From Kofleriaceae bacterium (GTDB lineage: Bacteria; Myxococcota_A; Polyangia; Haliangiales; Haliangiaceae): 49,414 nucleotides of DNA. Positions within the stretch are counted from its first letter, which is position 1. Each line of letters begins with the position of its first letter. This document shows positions 34,101-43,196 of this stretch, piece after piece. A program made the position numbers and the translations under genes. The stretch spans positions 1-49,414 of the forward strand of contig JANTGM010000038.1 of the NCBI GenBank assembly GCA_024762925.1, in the 5' to 3' direction. The notes under the pieces are model-generated. The model had not been told where the DNA came from. It saw nothing but the letters and a program-made list of their open reading frames with translations, and searched no databases.

Positions 34101-35132
34101 TTACTGACCAGCCTTCTTGGCCTTGCGCTCGGCTTTCTTCTCTTTGCGCTCAGCTTTCTTTTCTTTGCGCTCGGCTTTGGCCTCAGAGTTGTCTGCCTTG
34201 CGCTCGGCTTGGTTTGCTTTGCGCTCCGCCTTACCAGCCTTGCGACCTGCTCGGTCAGCTTGTCGCTCCGCTTTGTCAGCTCTTCGCTCCGCCTTGTTTG
34301 CTCGTCGCTCGGCTTTCACTGTGCCCTTTGCATCCGCATTGGCACGCGCTCGATCTGCCTTGGCGTCGGCCCTGTCGGCTTTGTTCGCCTTTCGCTCAGC
34401 TTTGGCTGCTTTGGCTGCAGCCTTGGCTGCCTTGCGTTCTGCCTTGAGCCGATCGCGCTCGGCTTTTGCCGCTGCGATGGCCGCAGCACGCTCGGCCTTG
34501 GCTGCTTGGCGCTGTGCTTTGGCCGCAGCTCGGTCAGCTTGGCGTTGTTTTTTCGCGGCAGCCAACTCTGCATCGCGTTGTGCCTTGCGTTCCGCCTTGA
34601 GGCGATCGCGCTCAGCCTTTGCCGCGGCCATGGCCGCAGCACGCTCGGCCTTTGCCGCTTGTCGTTGTGCCTTTGCCGCGGCCAGGTCAGCTTGGCGCTT
34701 AGCCGCAGCTTCTGCGCGAAGCCTGTCGCGTTCTGCCTTGGCGGCTGCACGCTGTGCCCGAGTGGCTTCCATGGCGGCTGCTCGGGCTGCAGCACGCTCT
34801 GCTCTCGCAGCGTCTCGTTCGGCCTTGGCAGCAGCGCGGCGCTCGGCAGGTGTCGGACCAACTGCTGGCGGCGCTGGTGGTGGAGGGGCTGGCTGTGCAA
34901 CGGGTGCCGGTGCTGGTGCTGGTGCCGGTGCTGGTGCTGGTGCCGGTGCTGGTGCTGGTGCTGGAGTCGGCTGCACAACCGGCGCCGGTGCCGGTGTTGG
35001 TGCTGGCGTGGCGGCTTGGGGAGCCGGCGCCGGTGCCGGTGCTGGCTGCTGAGGAGCAGGCGTTGACTGCACAGTGCAGGCGATAGCAAATAGGCCCGAT
35101 AGTCCAAGTAGCTTTAGCTGGTGTCGATGCAT
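34101..35132 (-). CDS. Lipoprotein with Pro-Ala stalk and very long basic helix
   Basis: 343 residues. The signal MHRHQLKLLGLSGLFAIAC ends in a lipobox (AIAC, +2 Thr). Residues about 22-95 are a Pro-Ala repeat stalk. From about 95 to the end (about 250 residues) the chain consists of Ala, Lys, Arg, Glu and a few Asp and Gln (AERAAAKAERDRLKAERK and similar), predicting one continuous single alpha-helix or coiled coil about 35 nm long. The many Lys residues end in ERKEKKAERKAKKAGQ. Such a rod anchored in the outer membrane could reach across the periplasm and bind peptidoglycan or acidic polymer, like a giant Lpp/SlpA-type tether; this is inference. Long frames on the opposite strand are composition artefacts. 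It is divergent from the M28 peptidase gene. Confidence 0.82.
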   Translation of the reverse strand: MHRHQLKLLGLSGLFAIACTVQSTPAPQQPAPAPAPAPQAATPAPTPAPAPVVQPTPAPAPAPAPAPAPAPAPAPAPVAQPAPPPPAPPAVGPTPAERRAAAKAERDAARAERAAARAAAMEATRAQRAAAKAERDRLRAEAAAKRQADLAAAKAQRQAAKAERAAAMAAAKAERDRLKAERKAQRDAELAAAKKQRQADRAAAKAQRQAAKAERAAAIAAAKAERDRLKAERKAAKAAAKAAKAERKANKADRADAKADRARANADAKGTVKAERRANKAERRADKAERQADRAGRKAGKAERKANQAERKADNSEAKAERKEKKAERKEKKAERKAKKAGQ

Positions 35133-35237
35133 GGTCGAAGTGTAGACGAAACCCGTCAGAGACGGGCGGAGGCCGCCTAGGCATCCGAATTCATGGGCAT
35201 GCGGTCACAGGCAAGGTTCCATGAGTATGCTTGCACC

Positions 35238-37160
35238 ATGAGTCGACCGGGGGCTACTCGCAAACTTCGGATCCTGCTGGTTCTATCGTTACTCGGGATT
35301 TTTGCGGGCTCCTCCCTGGCAGAGGCACAGCCAAGGCAGAGGGCTGGCAAGCAAAAGAAGCGACGAAAGAAGCCGGGAAAGAAGCCGGGAAAGAAAACAG
35401 CGCCAGAGCCTCCAGCATCTGAGGATCCCGTTTCCGATGACAGGTTGAGCGGCTCCGGTGGATCCGGCGAGATCGAAGTCGAGCGCGTACTAACACATAC
35501 CGCAAAGCTCGCTGTTGCGATTGGACCGCGACCTGCCAATAGCAGCGCCGCGAAGGAGGCGTCGCAGTACATCGAGGCTGAGCTTGTGGCAATGGGGCTT
35601 GAGGTCGAGAACCAAGACGTTGGTACGCAAGTTGTGCCGGCGATCGATTTGGGCGCGCTCTACCAATCTCCTGAGCGTTCCTTCACAAGCTCGGATCGAA
35701 ATCTTGTTGTTCGTTTTACTCCAAAGGGCAGGGCGAAGGACAAGCCGATCCTCATGATGGCGCACTACGACTCCGTGCCTGGAAGCCCAGGTGTTGTTGA
35801 CAATGCGATCGCAGTCGGACTCTTGTTGGAACTCGCTCGCGTCTTGCAGCGCACCCCGCCGTCGAGACCGACGATTCTCGCTTGGCCCGCTGCAGAGGAG
35901 AATGGACTCATTGGTGCGCGGGCCCTGGCTAAGAAGTATTCTGATGAGGTGGGGTTCGCGGTATCCCTCGATCTCGTCGGCTCGGCCGGTGCCCTAACGC
36001 TGAGCGGTCTAAGCTCACTCATCCATCAACACTGGCTCCTGTGGCTTGCCGAGGTGAGCCAGCAGGCAAACGTGGATGTGGAAGCGCCGTGGACATACCG
36101 TGCCATCAGCCGCCTTCTCCCAGAACTGGAGCGCTCAGATCACGGGCCTTTTGCGGCGGTAGGTGTGCCGGCGATGCACCTGTACCATCGCAGTGACGAG
36201 GCCATCTACCTGCCGTATCACACGCGGTATGACACGATGGAACAAGCCGATCGCGCATCGATCGAGGACGCGGCAAGAGTCATCGCCATGATGTGCTACA
36301 CGCGCTTTGCCATGCCTACATCGGGGGAGAGCCCCGGGCTTTGGCTGCCCTTACCCGGTGGTGCGAAGATCGTCTCTTCCATGGCGATTCAAATCGTATT
36401 GGTGGTTTTCTTACTCGTTGCCCTCGTTAGCATGATCAATCTCTCACGTGCTTCGAAGGGAGCACCAAGGACGAAGGTGGAGGGGCGAAGACTTGGCTTG
36501 GGCAGCGCCATCCTTGCCTACATCCTAACGTGGGTTGTTACCGGCCTCACGATCAAGCTCCTACTTGGTGGTGGACATGAACTCCCTTGGGCTCACGCCC
36601 CCGGTCGCGTGATTGTGGCGAGCATTCTGATGGCCAGTGGGATTGGATACATGATTGCCACCCAAGCCAGACGATTTGGCACCTGGGTAGGTGATGCTCG
36701 TTACCTGATGCCAGCAATAGCCTACACAAGTTTTGTGGGATTCTTCATGCTCGCATTTGGTCTCTTTGAGCTGGCGTGGATTGTGCTGTTGCCAAGTGCC
36801 ACGCTTGGCGCCGTTGGAGGCTCCAAGAAACTGTTCGGAGCGTTGGTTGCGCTGGTGTTGGCGATGCTGCCTTTGCTTGGTCCTCTGAGCCCGGCATTCC
36901 TACGCGAGATGATTTTCAATCACGTTTGGGTGAACGGGCTCCCTCTCGCTGCGTATGTTGGGCTTTTTCTCATGCCCTATGTACTGGCCATGGCGTTTCT
37001 TGTAAGACGCTATTCGCTCGCCACTCCAAGTGGCCGAGTCGCAATGGGCGCGTGCGCTGCTCTCGTTGTTATCGCCGCAATCCTTGTTGGTAGCTACACA
37101 TCACCGTGCAGTGACGAGGAGTATCGGCTCAAAGGCCTCAGCTGTGAGATGGAACGCTAG
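35238..37160 (+). CDS. M28-family metallopeptidase with C-terminal membrane domain
   Basis: 640 residues from the ATG at 35238, which gives a signal peptide (LRILLVLSLLGIFAGSSLA). After a Lys/Pro-rich linker, the M28 peptidase domain spans about residues 75-365. Zinc ligands are visible in MMAHYDSVPGSPGVVDN (His and Asp), AAEENGLIGARAL (Glu pair), AVSLDLVG (Asp) and YHTRYDTMEQ (His). The C-terminal about 270 residues hold seven or eight membrane helices, as in Fxna/endoplasmic-reticulum-metallopeptidase-like M28 proteins. The enzyme should be an aminopeptidase acting in the periplasm at the inner membrane. The earlier ATG at 35193 would add 15 residues without improving the signal. The gene stands alone, divergent from the helical lipoprotein. 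Confidence 0.88.
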   Translation: MSRPGATRKLRILLVLSLLGIFAGSSLAEAQPRQRAGKQKKRRKKPGKKPGKKTAPEPPASEDPVSDDRLSGSGGSGEIEVERVLTHTAKLAVAIGPRPANSSAAKEASQYIEAELVAMGLEVENQDVGTQVVPAIDLGALYQSPERSFTSSDRNLVVRFTPKGRAKDKPILMMAHYDSVPGSPGVVDNAIAVGLLLELARVLQRTPPSRPTILAWPAAEENGLIGARALAKKYSDEVGFAVSLDLVGSAGALTLSGLSSLIHQHWLLWLAEVSQQANVDVEAPWTYRAISRLLPELERSDHGPFAAVGVPAMHLYHRSDEAIYLPYHTRYDTMEQADRASIEDAARVIAMMCYTRFAMPTSGESPGLWLPLPGGAKIVSSMAIQIVLVVFLLVALVSMINLSRASKGAPRTKVEGRRLGLGSAILAYILTWVVTGLTIKLLLGGGHELPWAHAPGRVIVASILMASGIGYMIATQARRFGTWVGDARYLMPAIAYTSFVGFFMLAFGLFELAWIVLLPSATLGAVGGSKKLFGALVALVLAMLPLLGPLSPAFLREMIFNHVWVNGLPLAAYVGLFLMPYVLAMAFLVRRYSLATPSGRVAMGACAALVVIAAILVGSYTSPCSDEEYRLKGLSCEMER

Positions 37161-37354
37161 GCTCTGTGTGGATCGGTGGCTTGCCCAAGCAAGCGTGGCT
37201 CTACGGCAAGGTTTCGCGATGCCGAGATGCGCCGCAGATCGGGACTCAGACGACCGAAGAGATTGTGAGATACGCACTAGGCAATTGAGCACGGCAGCGC
37301 GCTGGAATTGTCAATTGGTTGCCACCTATGGGCTTGGCCCACTACATTCGGTCC

Positions 37355-37756
37355 ATGAGGGCTTTCTTGTTGCTGGTGGCGTTGCAGCTCTTGGCATGCA
37401 ACCAGATTGCAGAACTCAATGATGATGTTCCGGACTGTGTTGCCAGTACGGATTGTGCACCAAAAGAGGAGTGTGTGGAGGGAACGTGCGTTGCTCCAAC
37501 TCTGCAAGCCGATGATCCAGCTCCAGAACTGGAGCGCGAAGCTGACGATTTGGGCAAGCTAGGTGTGGAGCGCGACATGCTCGAATCCAAACTCAAGACT
37601 GCGAACGAATCGCTAGCCGAGGCGGACGAGGAGGTAAGAGATGCCAAAGGCGCTGCTGCAATCGAGGCTGCAAAGAAGCGACGCGTCAAGGCCGCCTCCG
37701 AAAGAAAAAACGTGGCCAACGCGCTAAAGCAGTTCAAAGCACGACACGCGAAATAG
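37355..37756 (+). CDS. Small coiled-coil lipoprotein
   Basis: 133 residues from the ATG at 37355, chosen because it opens a lipoprotein signal (MRAFLLLVALQLLAC, lipobox LLAC). A short Cys-rich knot follows (PDCVASTDCAPKEECVEGTC, the C-x-x-D-x-D-C type common in myxobacterial lipoproteins). The second half is a Lys/Glu/Ala-rich helix with heptad spacing (LGVERDMLESKLKTANESL and later) that should form a coiled coil. Likely outer-membrane. No enzyme function is evident. It is convergent with the LamG lipoprotein. Confidence 0.72.
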   Translation: MRAFLLLVALQLLACNQIAELNDDVPDCVASTDCAPKEECVEGTCVAPTLQADDPAPELEREADDLGKLGVERDMLESKLKTANESLAEADEEVRDAKGAAAIEAAKKRRVKAASERKNVANALKQFKARHAK

Positions 37757-37759
37757 GCA

Positions 37760-37773
37760 GCCAACGCGTTGGC
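37760..37773. terminator. Perfect palindrome between convergent genes
   Basis: The 14-bp palindrome GCCAACGCGTTGGC lies in the 20-bp gap between the convergent stops at 37756 and 37777. It probably acts as a bidirectional terminator or 3' end structure; T-richness is low. Confidence 0.45.
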
Positions 37774-37776
37774 GTG

Positions 37777-39477
37777 TTAGTCGGCGCCAGCGGCAAAGTT
37801 CGCGGAGACCTCGTCGTCGGTTAGTGCACGTCCATACACCGCAACCAGGTGGTAGGTTCCAAGCCACAGGCGGCCACCGATGGCCTCGTTGGCGATGCCA
37901 AGCGGATATGCCGTCCAGTTGGCCAAAGAGCCTTCGACCACGCTGCTACTGCGCAACACACCATCAACATACATTCGTCGCTCTCCTGCTTGAGTGCGGG
38001 TGACAACAAGGTGCACAAGAGCGTCAGAGGTGACTTGGTTTGGTGGAGTTGACGCAACAGGGCGTCCATCCGTGTTTGCGGAACCCCGCAGTCGCGTGGA
38101 AAACGCCGTTCTCTCTTGGCCCAACGTGAAGTTGCGCTCGCTGGTATTGGGTGACATTGAAACAATGCGGGCTGGTCCAGCTTGGGTGGTGTTCGCTGCT
38201 GCAACCCAAGCCTCCACGGTGAGCTCATTGCTGGCTTCTACCGCGTCTTCAATCTTCAGTGCATTGCCCGGGCTGGCGATGATGACCTCAGCAGTAATCT
38301 GAAGAGTGCCTTCACCCCAGGTAACAGCGGCCTCAGTGTCGATTGCGAGATCGAGGGCAGGGGCAACGCCCGAGGTATCGCCAACAGCAATTCCAGCGCC
38401 CTCGTCAAACTCATAGAGTGCAAGCAAACCATCTACAATGCGGCCGCCTCCAACCAGACATGCGCCTGCCGCATTGCAAAGCGCGCCTTCATCACATGCT
38501 GTGCCTTCGTTCTCAAACGTACACATCGTTGTGCAGCACTGCTGCCCAGCCATGCAAGCCTCGACCTCCAAGAGCCTGTCACCACAGACACCAACCGCAA
38601 GGACCGCAGAGTCGTAGTTCATGGAGCCTTGAATATCGCTGGCTGTCTTGGCCACGCTGGATACTTTCAGCTCGTCGATGATGCCATTCCACTCTTCCAG
38701 GTCATCGCTGCGTCGTCCTACCCGATAGCGCCGAGGTGATGGCGATTGGCACGGCTCAGCCGATTGGGCATGTTCACCGCTCAAGACTCCATCGATGAAG
38801 AAGCGAATTGTGGCACCATCCCACGACATGGCCACGTGGTGAAAGGCTCCCACTTCGACTGTGCCCTCGCTGACAAACGACACGGGTGCTGTGCCGCAAC
38901 CCGAATTTGTCCGAAACTCGACCCGATCCTGAGCGTCGATGAGCAGGGCATACTCGACGTTGTCTTGCATGCCCACAGGGTCTTCGTCGCCGAAGATGAC
39001 CGCCCGCTGCTGACCAATTGCGTGGTTTACGTAGGCTTCGATAGTAAGAATATTCCCTAAGAAAAGAGAAGAATTGTCGATGAGAAGAAGCTCGTTGTTG
39101 TCTTCGACGTCGTCAAACTCTCTGGCTTGCCCGTACTTGCCATCAACGAGAAGCGCACGACTGCGATGAGCGTCAAAACCATTGCCCGAACGGTCTTGAA
39201 TGAGTGACGGGGATCCCTCATCGTCAAAGCTATAGAAGATGACATCGCCGCCCACCAAAGGCGCTGCGGTGGGGCCCGAGTCGCTTTCGGCTGGACCTGC
39301 ATCGATCGGAGCGGCGTTCGAAACACAGATGTCGTTGACACATTCGAGGCCGCTTGGGCAGGCTTGGCTTTCGGCGCAGCTGTACACTGTATTGCCATGA
39401 TTGACGTCGACAATGCACCCTCCTGTCGGAACGCACCCCAGTAGTACAGCAATGCAGAAGGGGATTCGAGGGGCCAT
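37777..39477 (-). CDS. Lipoprotein with two LamG/concanavalin-like domains
   Basis: 566 residues. The signal (MAPRIPFCIAVLLGCVPTGGC) offers lipobox sites at LLGC or TGGC. A C-x-S-x-Q-A-C-P-S-G-L-x-C knot is followed by an acidic linker. The first LamG/laminin-G3 domain runs about 78-275, with YSFDDEGSPSLIQDRSGNG, ILTIEAYVNH, HHVAMSWDGATIRFFIDG and GIIDELKVSS. A Cys-rich spacer (EACMAGQQCCTTMC and so on) follows. The second LamG domain runs about 350-565, with LALYEFDEGAGIAVGDTSG, ELTVEAWVAA, LVHLVVTRTQAGERRMYVDG and LVAVYGRALTDDEV. Such domains bind glycans or proteins at the cell surface. It resembles the LamG lipoprotein at 42138 in domain and strand, suggesting a local family. Confidence 0.85.
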   Translation of the reverse strand: MAPRIPFCIAVLLGCVPTGGCIVDVNHGNTVYSCAESQACPSGLECVNDICVSNAAPIDAGPAESDSGPTAAPLVGGDVIFYSFDDEGSPSLIQDRSGNGFDAHRSRALLVDGKYGQAREFDDVEDNNELLLIDNSSLFLGNILTIEAYVNHAIGQQRAVIFGDEDPVGMQDNVEYALLIDAQDRVEFRTNSGCGTAPVSFVSEGTVEVGAFHHVAMSWDGATIRFFIDGVLSGEHAQSAEPCQSPSPRRYRVGRRSDDLEEWNGIIDELKVSSVAKTASDIQGSMNYDSAVLAVGVCGDRLLEVEACMAGQQCCTTMCTFENEGTACDEGALCNAAGACLVGGGRIVDGLLALYEFDEGAGIAVGDTSGVAPALDLAIDTEAAVTWGEGTLQITAEVIIASPGNALKIEDAVEASNELTVEAWVAAANTTQAGPARIVSMSPNTSERNFTLGQERTAFSTRLRGSANTDGRPVASTPPNQVTSDALVHLVVTRTQAGERRMYVDGVLRSSSVVEGSLANWTAYPLGIANEAIGGRLWLGTYHLVAVYGRALTDDEVSANFAAGAD

Positions 39478-39714
39478 GTAGACACCAAATTATCACAGTG
39501 GTTGGTAGGTGAAGGTGTGTAACTGCAGATGTATACATGAAGGCAGATTCGCCCATGAAAGGAACCGAGATCTCAGGAATCAACATCTGTGTCACCGACA
39601 CTGTTGGGCTTCTCCACATCGCCAATGCGTTCTTGTTGGGATTTCCCCTAAACTCTAGTGGTATGGCCGTTGCAAAGTCACAGCTCGTAGCCTTAACCCA
39701 GGAGCAATCAATCT

Positions 39715-41106
39715 ATGCATGCTGCGCGAATCGCAATCCAATCCCTCTGTCTTTGTTCTCTACTTGTCAACATCGCCTGTGAGGGGGGCCAATCAAATGA
39801 TGCACCGCCCAGGCTGATCGAAGGTGGCGGTATTGGCGATGGAGAGATTGACGGCAAAGTAAACATCTTTGTCGTGGACGGAGACGGTGAAAGCGATGAA
39901 GCCATCGCGGGTGCGCAGATCTTTATTGGTGAGGCGGATGAAGAAGCCATCGAAGGAGTGACGGACGAGACTGGACTTCTCACAGTAAAGGACAGTGCAC
40001 TTTCCGGGCCCACAACCATAACGATCGTTGCGGATGGGTTTGTTACTTCAACGTGGTATGGCGCCAACGGCGCGAACATCACAATACCTCTGAACCGACC
40101 AAACGATACCGAGGACTTTGGCCAAGCAACACTTGAGGGAAGCATCGCAGGTTGGGCAGACCTTCCGGAACCTGGAGAGAACCACTTCGTTGTTGGTCTT
40201 TTGGGCTACTCACAGACCACCGATCTTGGCGATCCGGCAAACGAAATCGAGCAGCCGTCTGGAGTTGGGCTTCCACCCAATGCATGCATTCGAGCGGCGA
40301 CCGTGACCGAGTGCGACTGGTCGCTAGTAGCCAGAGATGGTGACGTGGCGCTGGTCGCTACGATCTTAGACATCGACACCAAAGGCACGGAGACCGACGC
40401 AGATGACACCAGCGAGGTCATTGGCTTTGCTTACAAACTGGGATTGGAAGTAGAGGATGCGGTTGATCAGTCGGGCATTGTTCTCACAATGTTGGATCGC
40501 TCGGAACACGAAGATGTGGCCTTCGACCTGCCACCAACGCCAACTGGGGTCGACACCGCTGGCGTCTTGCTGGGGATCGAACTCGGCGACGAGGGCATCT
40601 TGATGCTTGGGCTCGCAGATGCCTCGATGACAGATACGCTGCTCGCTCCAATACGCACAGGCGACTTTGCTGACGCGACCCTGCGCGCCATTGCATTCGC
40701 CAGCAACGAGGCCGACGAGGAAGAGGATGGGCGTCCAGCCTCCGCGATCTTGCTTAGGGGAATTACTGAGATCGGTGCAGCCATCGACTTTGGTGAGTGG
40801 ATGAGCCTACCGAGCAACCTCACCGTCTCCGGTGATGAGTTCTCCTTTACTGCTGCTGCAGGGGCTGCACTAAGCACGGCCGACATCCTCAACTCCGACA
40901 ATGAGAGAGTCTGGTCGATGGTCTTTCTCGACGACCGCACGACGTTTGTCTTGCCTACTCTGCGTCAAGACCCCATTGGAACTGGTGACTTCGACTTTTC
41001 GGTGAGCGGACTCGACGATGAGATTGACCTAACGGATTTTCGTATCGACGATCTAGAGGACACGCTCGATCGACTCTCGACGAACCGAGTCTCGTTTTCT
41101 CGGTAG
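39715..41106 (+). CDS. Acidic surface lipoprotein with Ig/carboxypeptidase-regulatory-like domain
   Basis: 463 residues. The signal IAIQSLCLCSLLVNIAC ends in lipobox NIAC. The first domain (about 45-140, KVNIFVVDGDGESDEAIAGAQIFIG ... GVTDETGLLTVKD ... VADGFVTSTWYG) has the pattern of a carboxypeptidase-regulatory or surface Ig-like beta sandwich. The remaining about 320 residues are beta-rich and strongly acidic, ending IDDLEDTLDRLSTNRVSFSR, without a family I can name. AGGAG lies about 10 nt upstream of the ATG. It has the composition of a Ca-dependent or salt-adapted extracellular protein. The 237-bp upstream region, shared with the divergent LamG gene, should hold both promoters. Confidence 0.78.
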   Translation: MHAARIAIQSLCLCSLLVNIACEGGQSNDAPPRLIEGGGIGDGEIDGKVNIFVVDGDGESDEAIAGAQIFIGEADEEAIEGVTDETGLLTVKDSALSGPTTITIVADGFVTSTWYGANGANITIPLNRPNDTEDFGQATLEGSIAGWADLPEPGENHFVVGLLGYSQTTDLGDPANEIEQPSGVGLPPNACIRAATVTECDWSLVARDGDVALVATILDIDTKGTETDADDTSEVIGFAYKLGLEVEDAVDQSGIVLTMLDRSEHEDVAFDLPPTPTGVDTAGVLLGIELGDEGILMLGLADASMTDTLLAPIRTGDFADATLRAIAFASNEADEEEDGRPASAILLRGITEIGAAIDFGEWMSLPSNLTVSGDEFSFTAAAGAALSTADILNSDNERVWSMVFLDDRTTFVLPTLRQDPIGTGDFDFSVSGLDDEIDLTDFRIDDLEDTLDRLSTNRVSFSR

Positions 41107-41491
41107 CTTGGCTGCAGCATTCCTATTGATTGTGGGTAGGTGCACTATGGCCCGCGCACGACACCTACCGCGGTTCGCAACTGCGGGGCTCAGCAGCGCG
41201 GCTGTGCAGCGACAATCGGCTTGCGCAACAGCGTTGGGGATGATCGCGATACCTTTGGCTGCAACACACAGAATCTCATCGACTCGAACATGGTCGTTCG
41301 ATTTGTACCGCCGCGGTAACGGGTGCAGATACCTCTTGCTTTTGGGCTGTCTTTCGGCTGCATCCGGAAATCGACTCGAGAACTGCCAACGCTGAGGCAA
41401 GAGGCCTGAGTCGTTGTTGTCATTGGCGGAGCGCATCAAGACTCCGAAAAACGCAGCTGCGCACTCGTGCGGTACTGCTACCATTTTGGGC
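41107..41491. other. Gap with no confident gene
   Basis: No ribosome site or family match is seen on either strand. A minus-strand open frame crosses the region, but it continues through the lipoprotein gene to its right and into the one to its left, so it is probably a shadow. Promoter elements for the lipoprotein at 41492 are expected near the right end. Confidence 0.4.
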
Positions 41492-41896
41492 ATGATATCT
41501 CGACTTGCACTCTTAGCACTACTCATAGCGGGCTGTGGCGATTCGAAGGTTTCCTCCAACAGCACGACACAAACGCCAACTCCCGCACCAGAGCCAAAGG
41601 CGCCTGTGATGAATTCTGAGAAAGCGGCCGTTGCGGCAGCTCTCAGCGACACTACCCGATTCGACTGCGCTGCAGATGCCGATTGCCTAAACTCCTGTGA
41701 GCATGGCGCAGTCAATGCCAATTGGTATCGAGAATCAGAAAAACTCCCAGGATTTGTTGAGTGCGAAGACGGCTGCAGCAATCAGATCTCGGCACCGCCA
41801 CGTTGTGAAGGAGGCACCTGTGTCGCGTATCAATTCGACCCCAAGGACTCAAGCACGATAACGAAGAGTGACTACTGCACCCGAAAAGGGACATAG
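41492..41896 (+). CDS. Small Cys-rich lipoprotein
   Basis: 134 residues from the ATG at 41492, which begins a standard lipoprotein signal (MISRLALLALLIAGC). A Ser/Thr/Pro linker leads to a Cys-rich domain (FDCAADADCLNSCEHGAVN, VECEDGCSN, RCEGGTCVAYQ, DYCTRKGT) with eight Cys that should pair as disulphides. A Pro-rich spacer followed by a Cys knot is common in myxobacterial surface lipoproteins of unknown role. An earlier in-frame ATG at 41414 would precede the signal and is unlikely. Confidence 0.75.
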   Translation: MISRLALLALLIAGCGDSKVSSNSTTQTPTPAPEPKAPVMNSEKAAVAAALSDTTRFDCAADADCLNSCEHGAVNANWYRESEKLPGFVECEDGCSNQISAPPRCEGGTCVAYQFDPKDSSTITKSDYCTRKGT

Positions 41897-41923
41897 TCCC
41901 GAGATGACCAAAGGCCTTGGCGT

Positions 41924-42110
41924 TCAACTTGAGTGTGCCATCGACACAATGATGCTTCCTGGCTTGCGTCCCGTGCGGACGTGGTCGTGCGCCTCGATGA
42001 TCTGATCGAGTGGGTAGAGGTTCTCAATTTATGCGAACAGCACGATGGCCCTCACAGCCTTGAGTTGTTCCCCAATGGTCTCGAATTCAGATGTAAGAAA
42101 ACGTAGGGCC
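41924..42110 (-). pseudogene. C-terminal fragment of a zinc-type alcohol dehydrogenase/quinone oxidoreductase
   Basis: On the minus strand the frame reads LRFLTSEFETIGEQLKAVRA, a TAA stop, then ENLYPLDQIIEAHDHVRTGR, KPGSIIVSM and a TGA. This matches the end of MDR-superfamily quinone oxidoreductases, where YPLDQI.EAH.H...GRKPG is strongly conserved. Only about 55-60 codons survive and an internal stop is present, so it is a dead remnant. No upstream part is found in the window. It marks a past deletion between the lipoprotein genes on either side. Confidence 0.8.
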
Positions 42111-42137
42111 TATGAGGAGATCCTAGTAGTCTTGTGG

Positions 42138-42971
42138 CTACTCGTTGCCGGCCGCAATTTGTGCTAACTCAGGGGCTGAGAGCGCTCGATCGTAGATTCG
42201 AACATCACTAAGGCATCCAATAAACTCCGCGCCAAGAAATCCACTGTTGTAGTCGGCACCAATGACAATGGTGTTGTCATCGAGCACAAGAGGGCTATCG
42301 ATTCGAGCCACTTCAACCCCGTCCACGTAAAGGATCTTTGTCGTGCCATCGTGGGTCCCGGCAAGGTGATGCCACTCTCCATTCGCAACAGCCCCCCCGC
42401 CGTGGATGGTGATGCCTCCCGTGAAGGTAGGCACCCCCGAGAGAAATTCCAGCTCCCATGAGTTGCCAGTGGCTGTGCCAACGGGCTTTGCGATGATCGC
42501 TGAGTAGCCTCGGCTCACGTCATCGATGCGAGCCCATGAGGTCACCGTGACGGCCGTGCTGGAATCGAATACTGCCGCACTGGGGATGTCAAAATGGTCG
42601 TCGACACCGTCAAAGAGGTGGCACGGGCCGGCGCCAAAGGGGCCATCACTTTCGAGTGTTGGACATGCTTCCCCAATACATGTGGCAGTGCGATCGTTGG
42701 CGAGGTCCCTCGTCCCTCCCTCGCTTGGATCGTCGGATAGCGGGTAGAGGGCGAGGATACCCGCAGGGAGCACCGTTGCGTCTGGCGAAGTGTCTACGGT
42801 CGCGTCAACCGTCCCGCTATCGGCGTCTCCCGACAAGCCAAAGCCGATCCTTCCACAGGCGCTCAGCGCTAACGGGATGCAGATCGAACTACGCACAACT
42901 GCAACTATACACGAAACCCTGAGTGGGACGCTCAAGAAGGACTGTCTCCGACGTGTGCCGCGCAAACACAC
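42138..42971 (-). CDS. LamG-domain lipoprotein
   Basis: 277 residues from the ATG at 42971; a GTG at 42896 would give a shorter signal (VRSSICIPLALSAC). The lipobox LSAC is followed by GRIGFG, a start often seen in myxobacterial LamG lipoproteins. An acidic Thr/Asp linker (DADSGTVDATVDTSPDATV) leads to one LamG/laminin-G3 domain (about 70-275): ILALYPLSDDPSEGGTRDL, CHLFDGVDDHFDIP, TVTSWARIDD, WHHLAGTHDGTTKILYVDG and GCLSDVRIYDRALS. This domain type binds sugars or protein at the surface. The gene is a shorter relative of the two-LamG lipoprotein at 37777 and may share ligands. Confidence 0.82.
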   Translation of the reverse strand: MCLRGTRRRQSFLSVPLRVSCIVAVVRSSICIPLALSACGRIGFGLSGDADSGTVDATVDTSPDATVLPAGILALYPLSDDPSEGGTRDLANDRTATCIGEACPTLESDGPFGAGPCHLFDGVDDHFDIPSAAVFDSSTAVTVTSWARIDDVSRGYSAIIAKPVGTATGNSWELEFLSGVPTFTGGITIHGGGAVANGEWHHLAGTHDGTTKILYVDGVEVARIDSPLVLDDNTIVIGADYNSGFLGAEFIGCLSDVRIYDRALSAPELAQIAAGNE

Positions 42972-43115
42972 ACCTCGGTATTGACAAGCTCATGACGTCC
43001 CACTTCGAGACTGTCGACGACGCACTCAAGAAAACAACGACGAGTGGCCGACATTGCCCAAGCAAACTCGATTCTTCGCTCGCTGGGCGTTTTGCTCATC
43101 GTTGTTCATCGGCCA

Positions 43116-43196
43116 CTTGCCCCGGCAAACTCCCTCTTCCCGTCTTGCCATCAAACGAACTCTCTTCGTTTCAGATGACCAAGTTCAATCAACTAG
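43116..43196 (+). repeat. 81-bp dispersed repeat, copy A
   Basis: Identical to copy B (49282-49362) except at about six positions. The core contains the perfect hairpin AAACGAA-CTCTC-TTCGTTT (43153-43171) and, upstream, GGCAA...TTGCC arms. It lies in an intergenic region. Confidence 0.85.

Noticed and set aside
34056-35066. Long plus-strand frames (336 and 311 codons) rich in Cys, Leu or Ala opposite the rod lipoprotein
   Set aside because: They mirror the Ala/Lys/Arg repeats of the minus-strand gene, which alone has a lipoprotein signal and sensible domain order. Composition produces the open frames.
41053-41781. 242-codon minus-strand frame across two lipoprotein genes
   Set aside because: It overlaps both plus-strand genes, which have lipoprotein signals; its own sequence shows no family or ribosome site.
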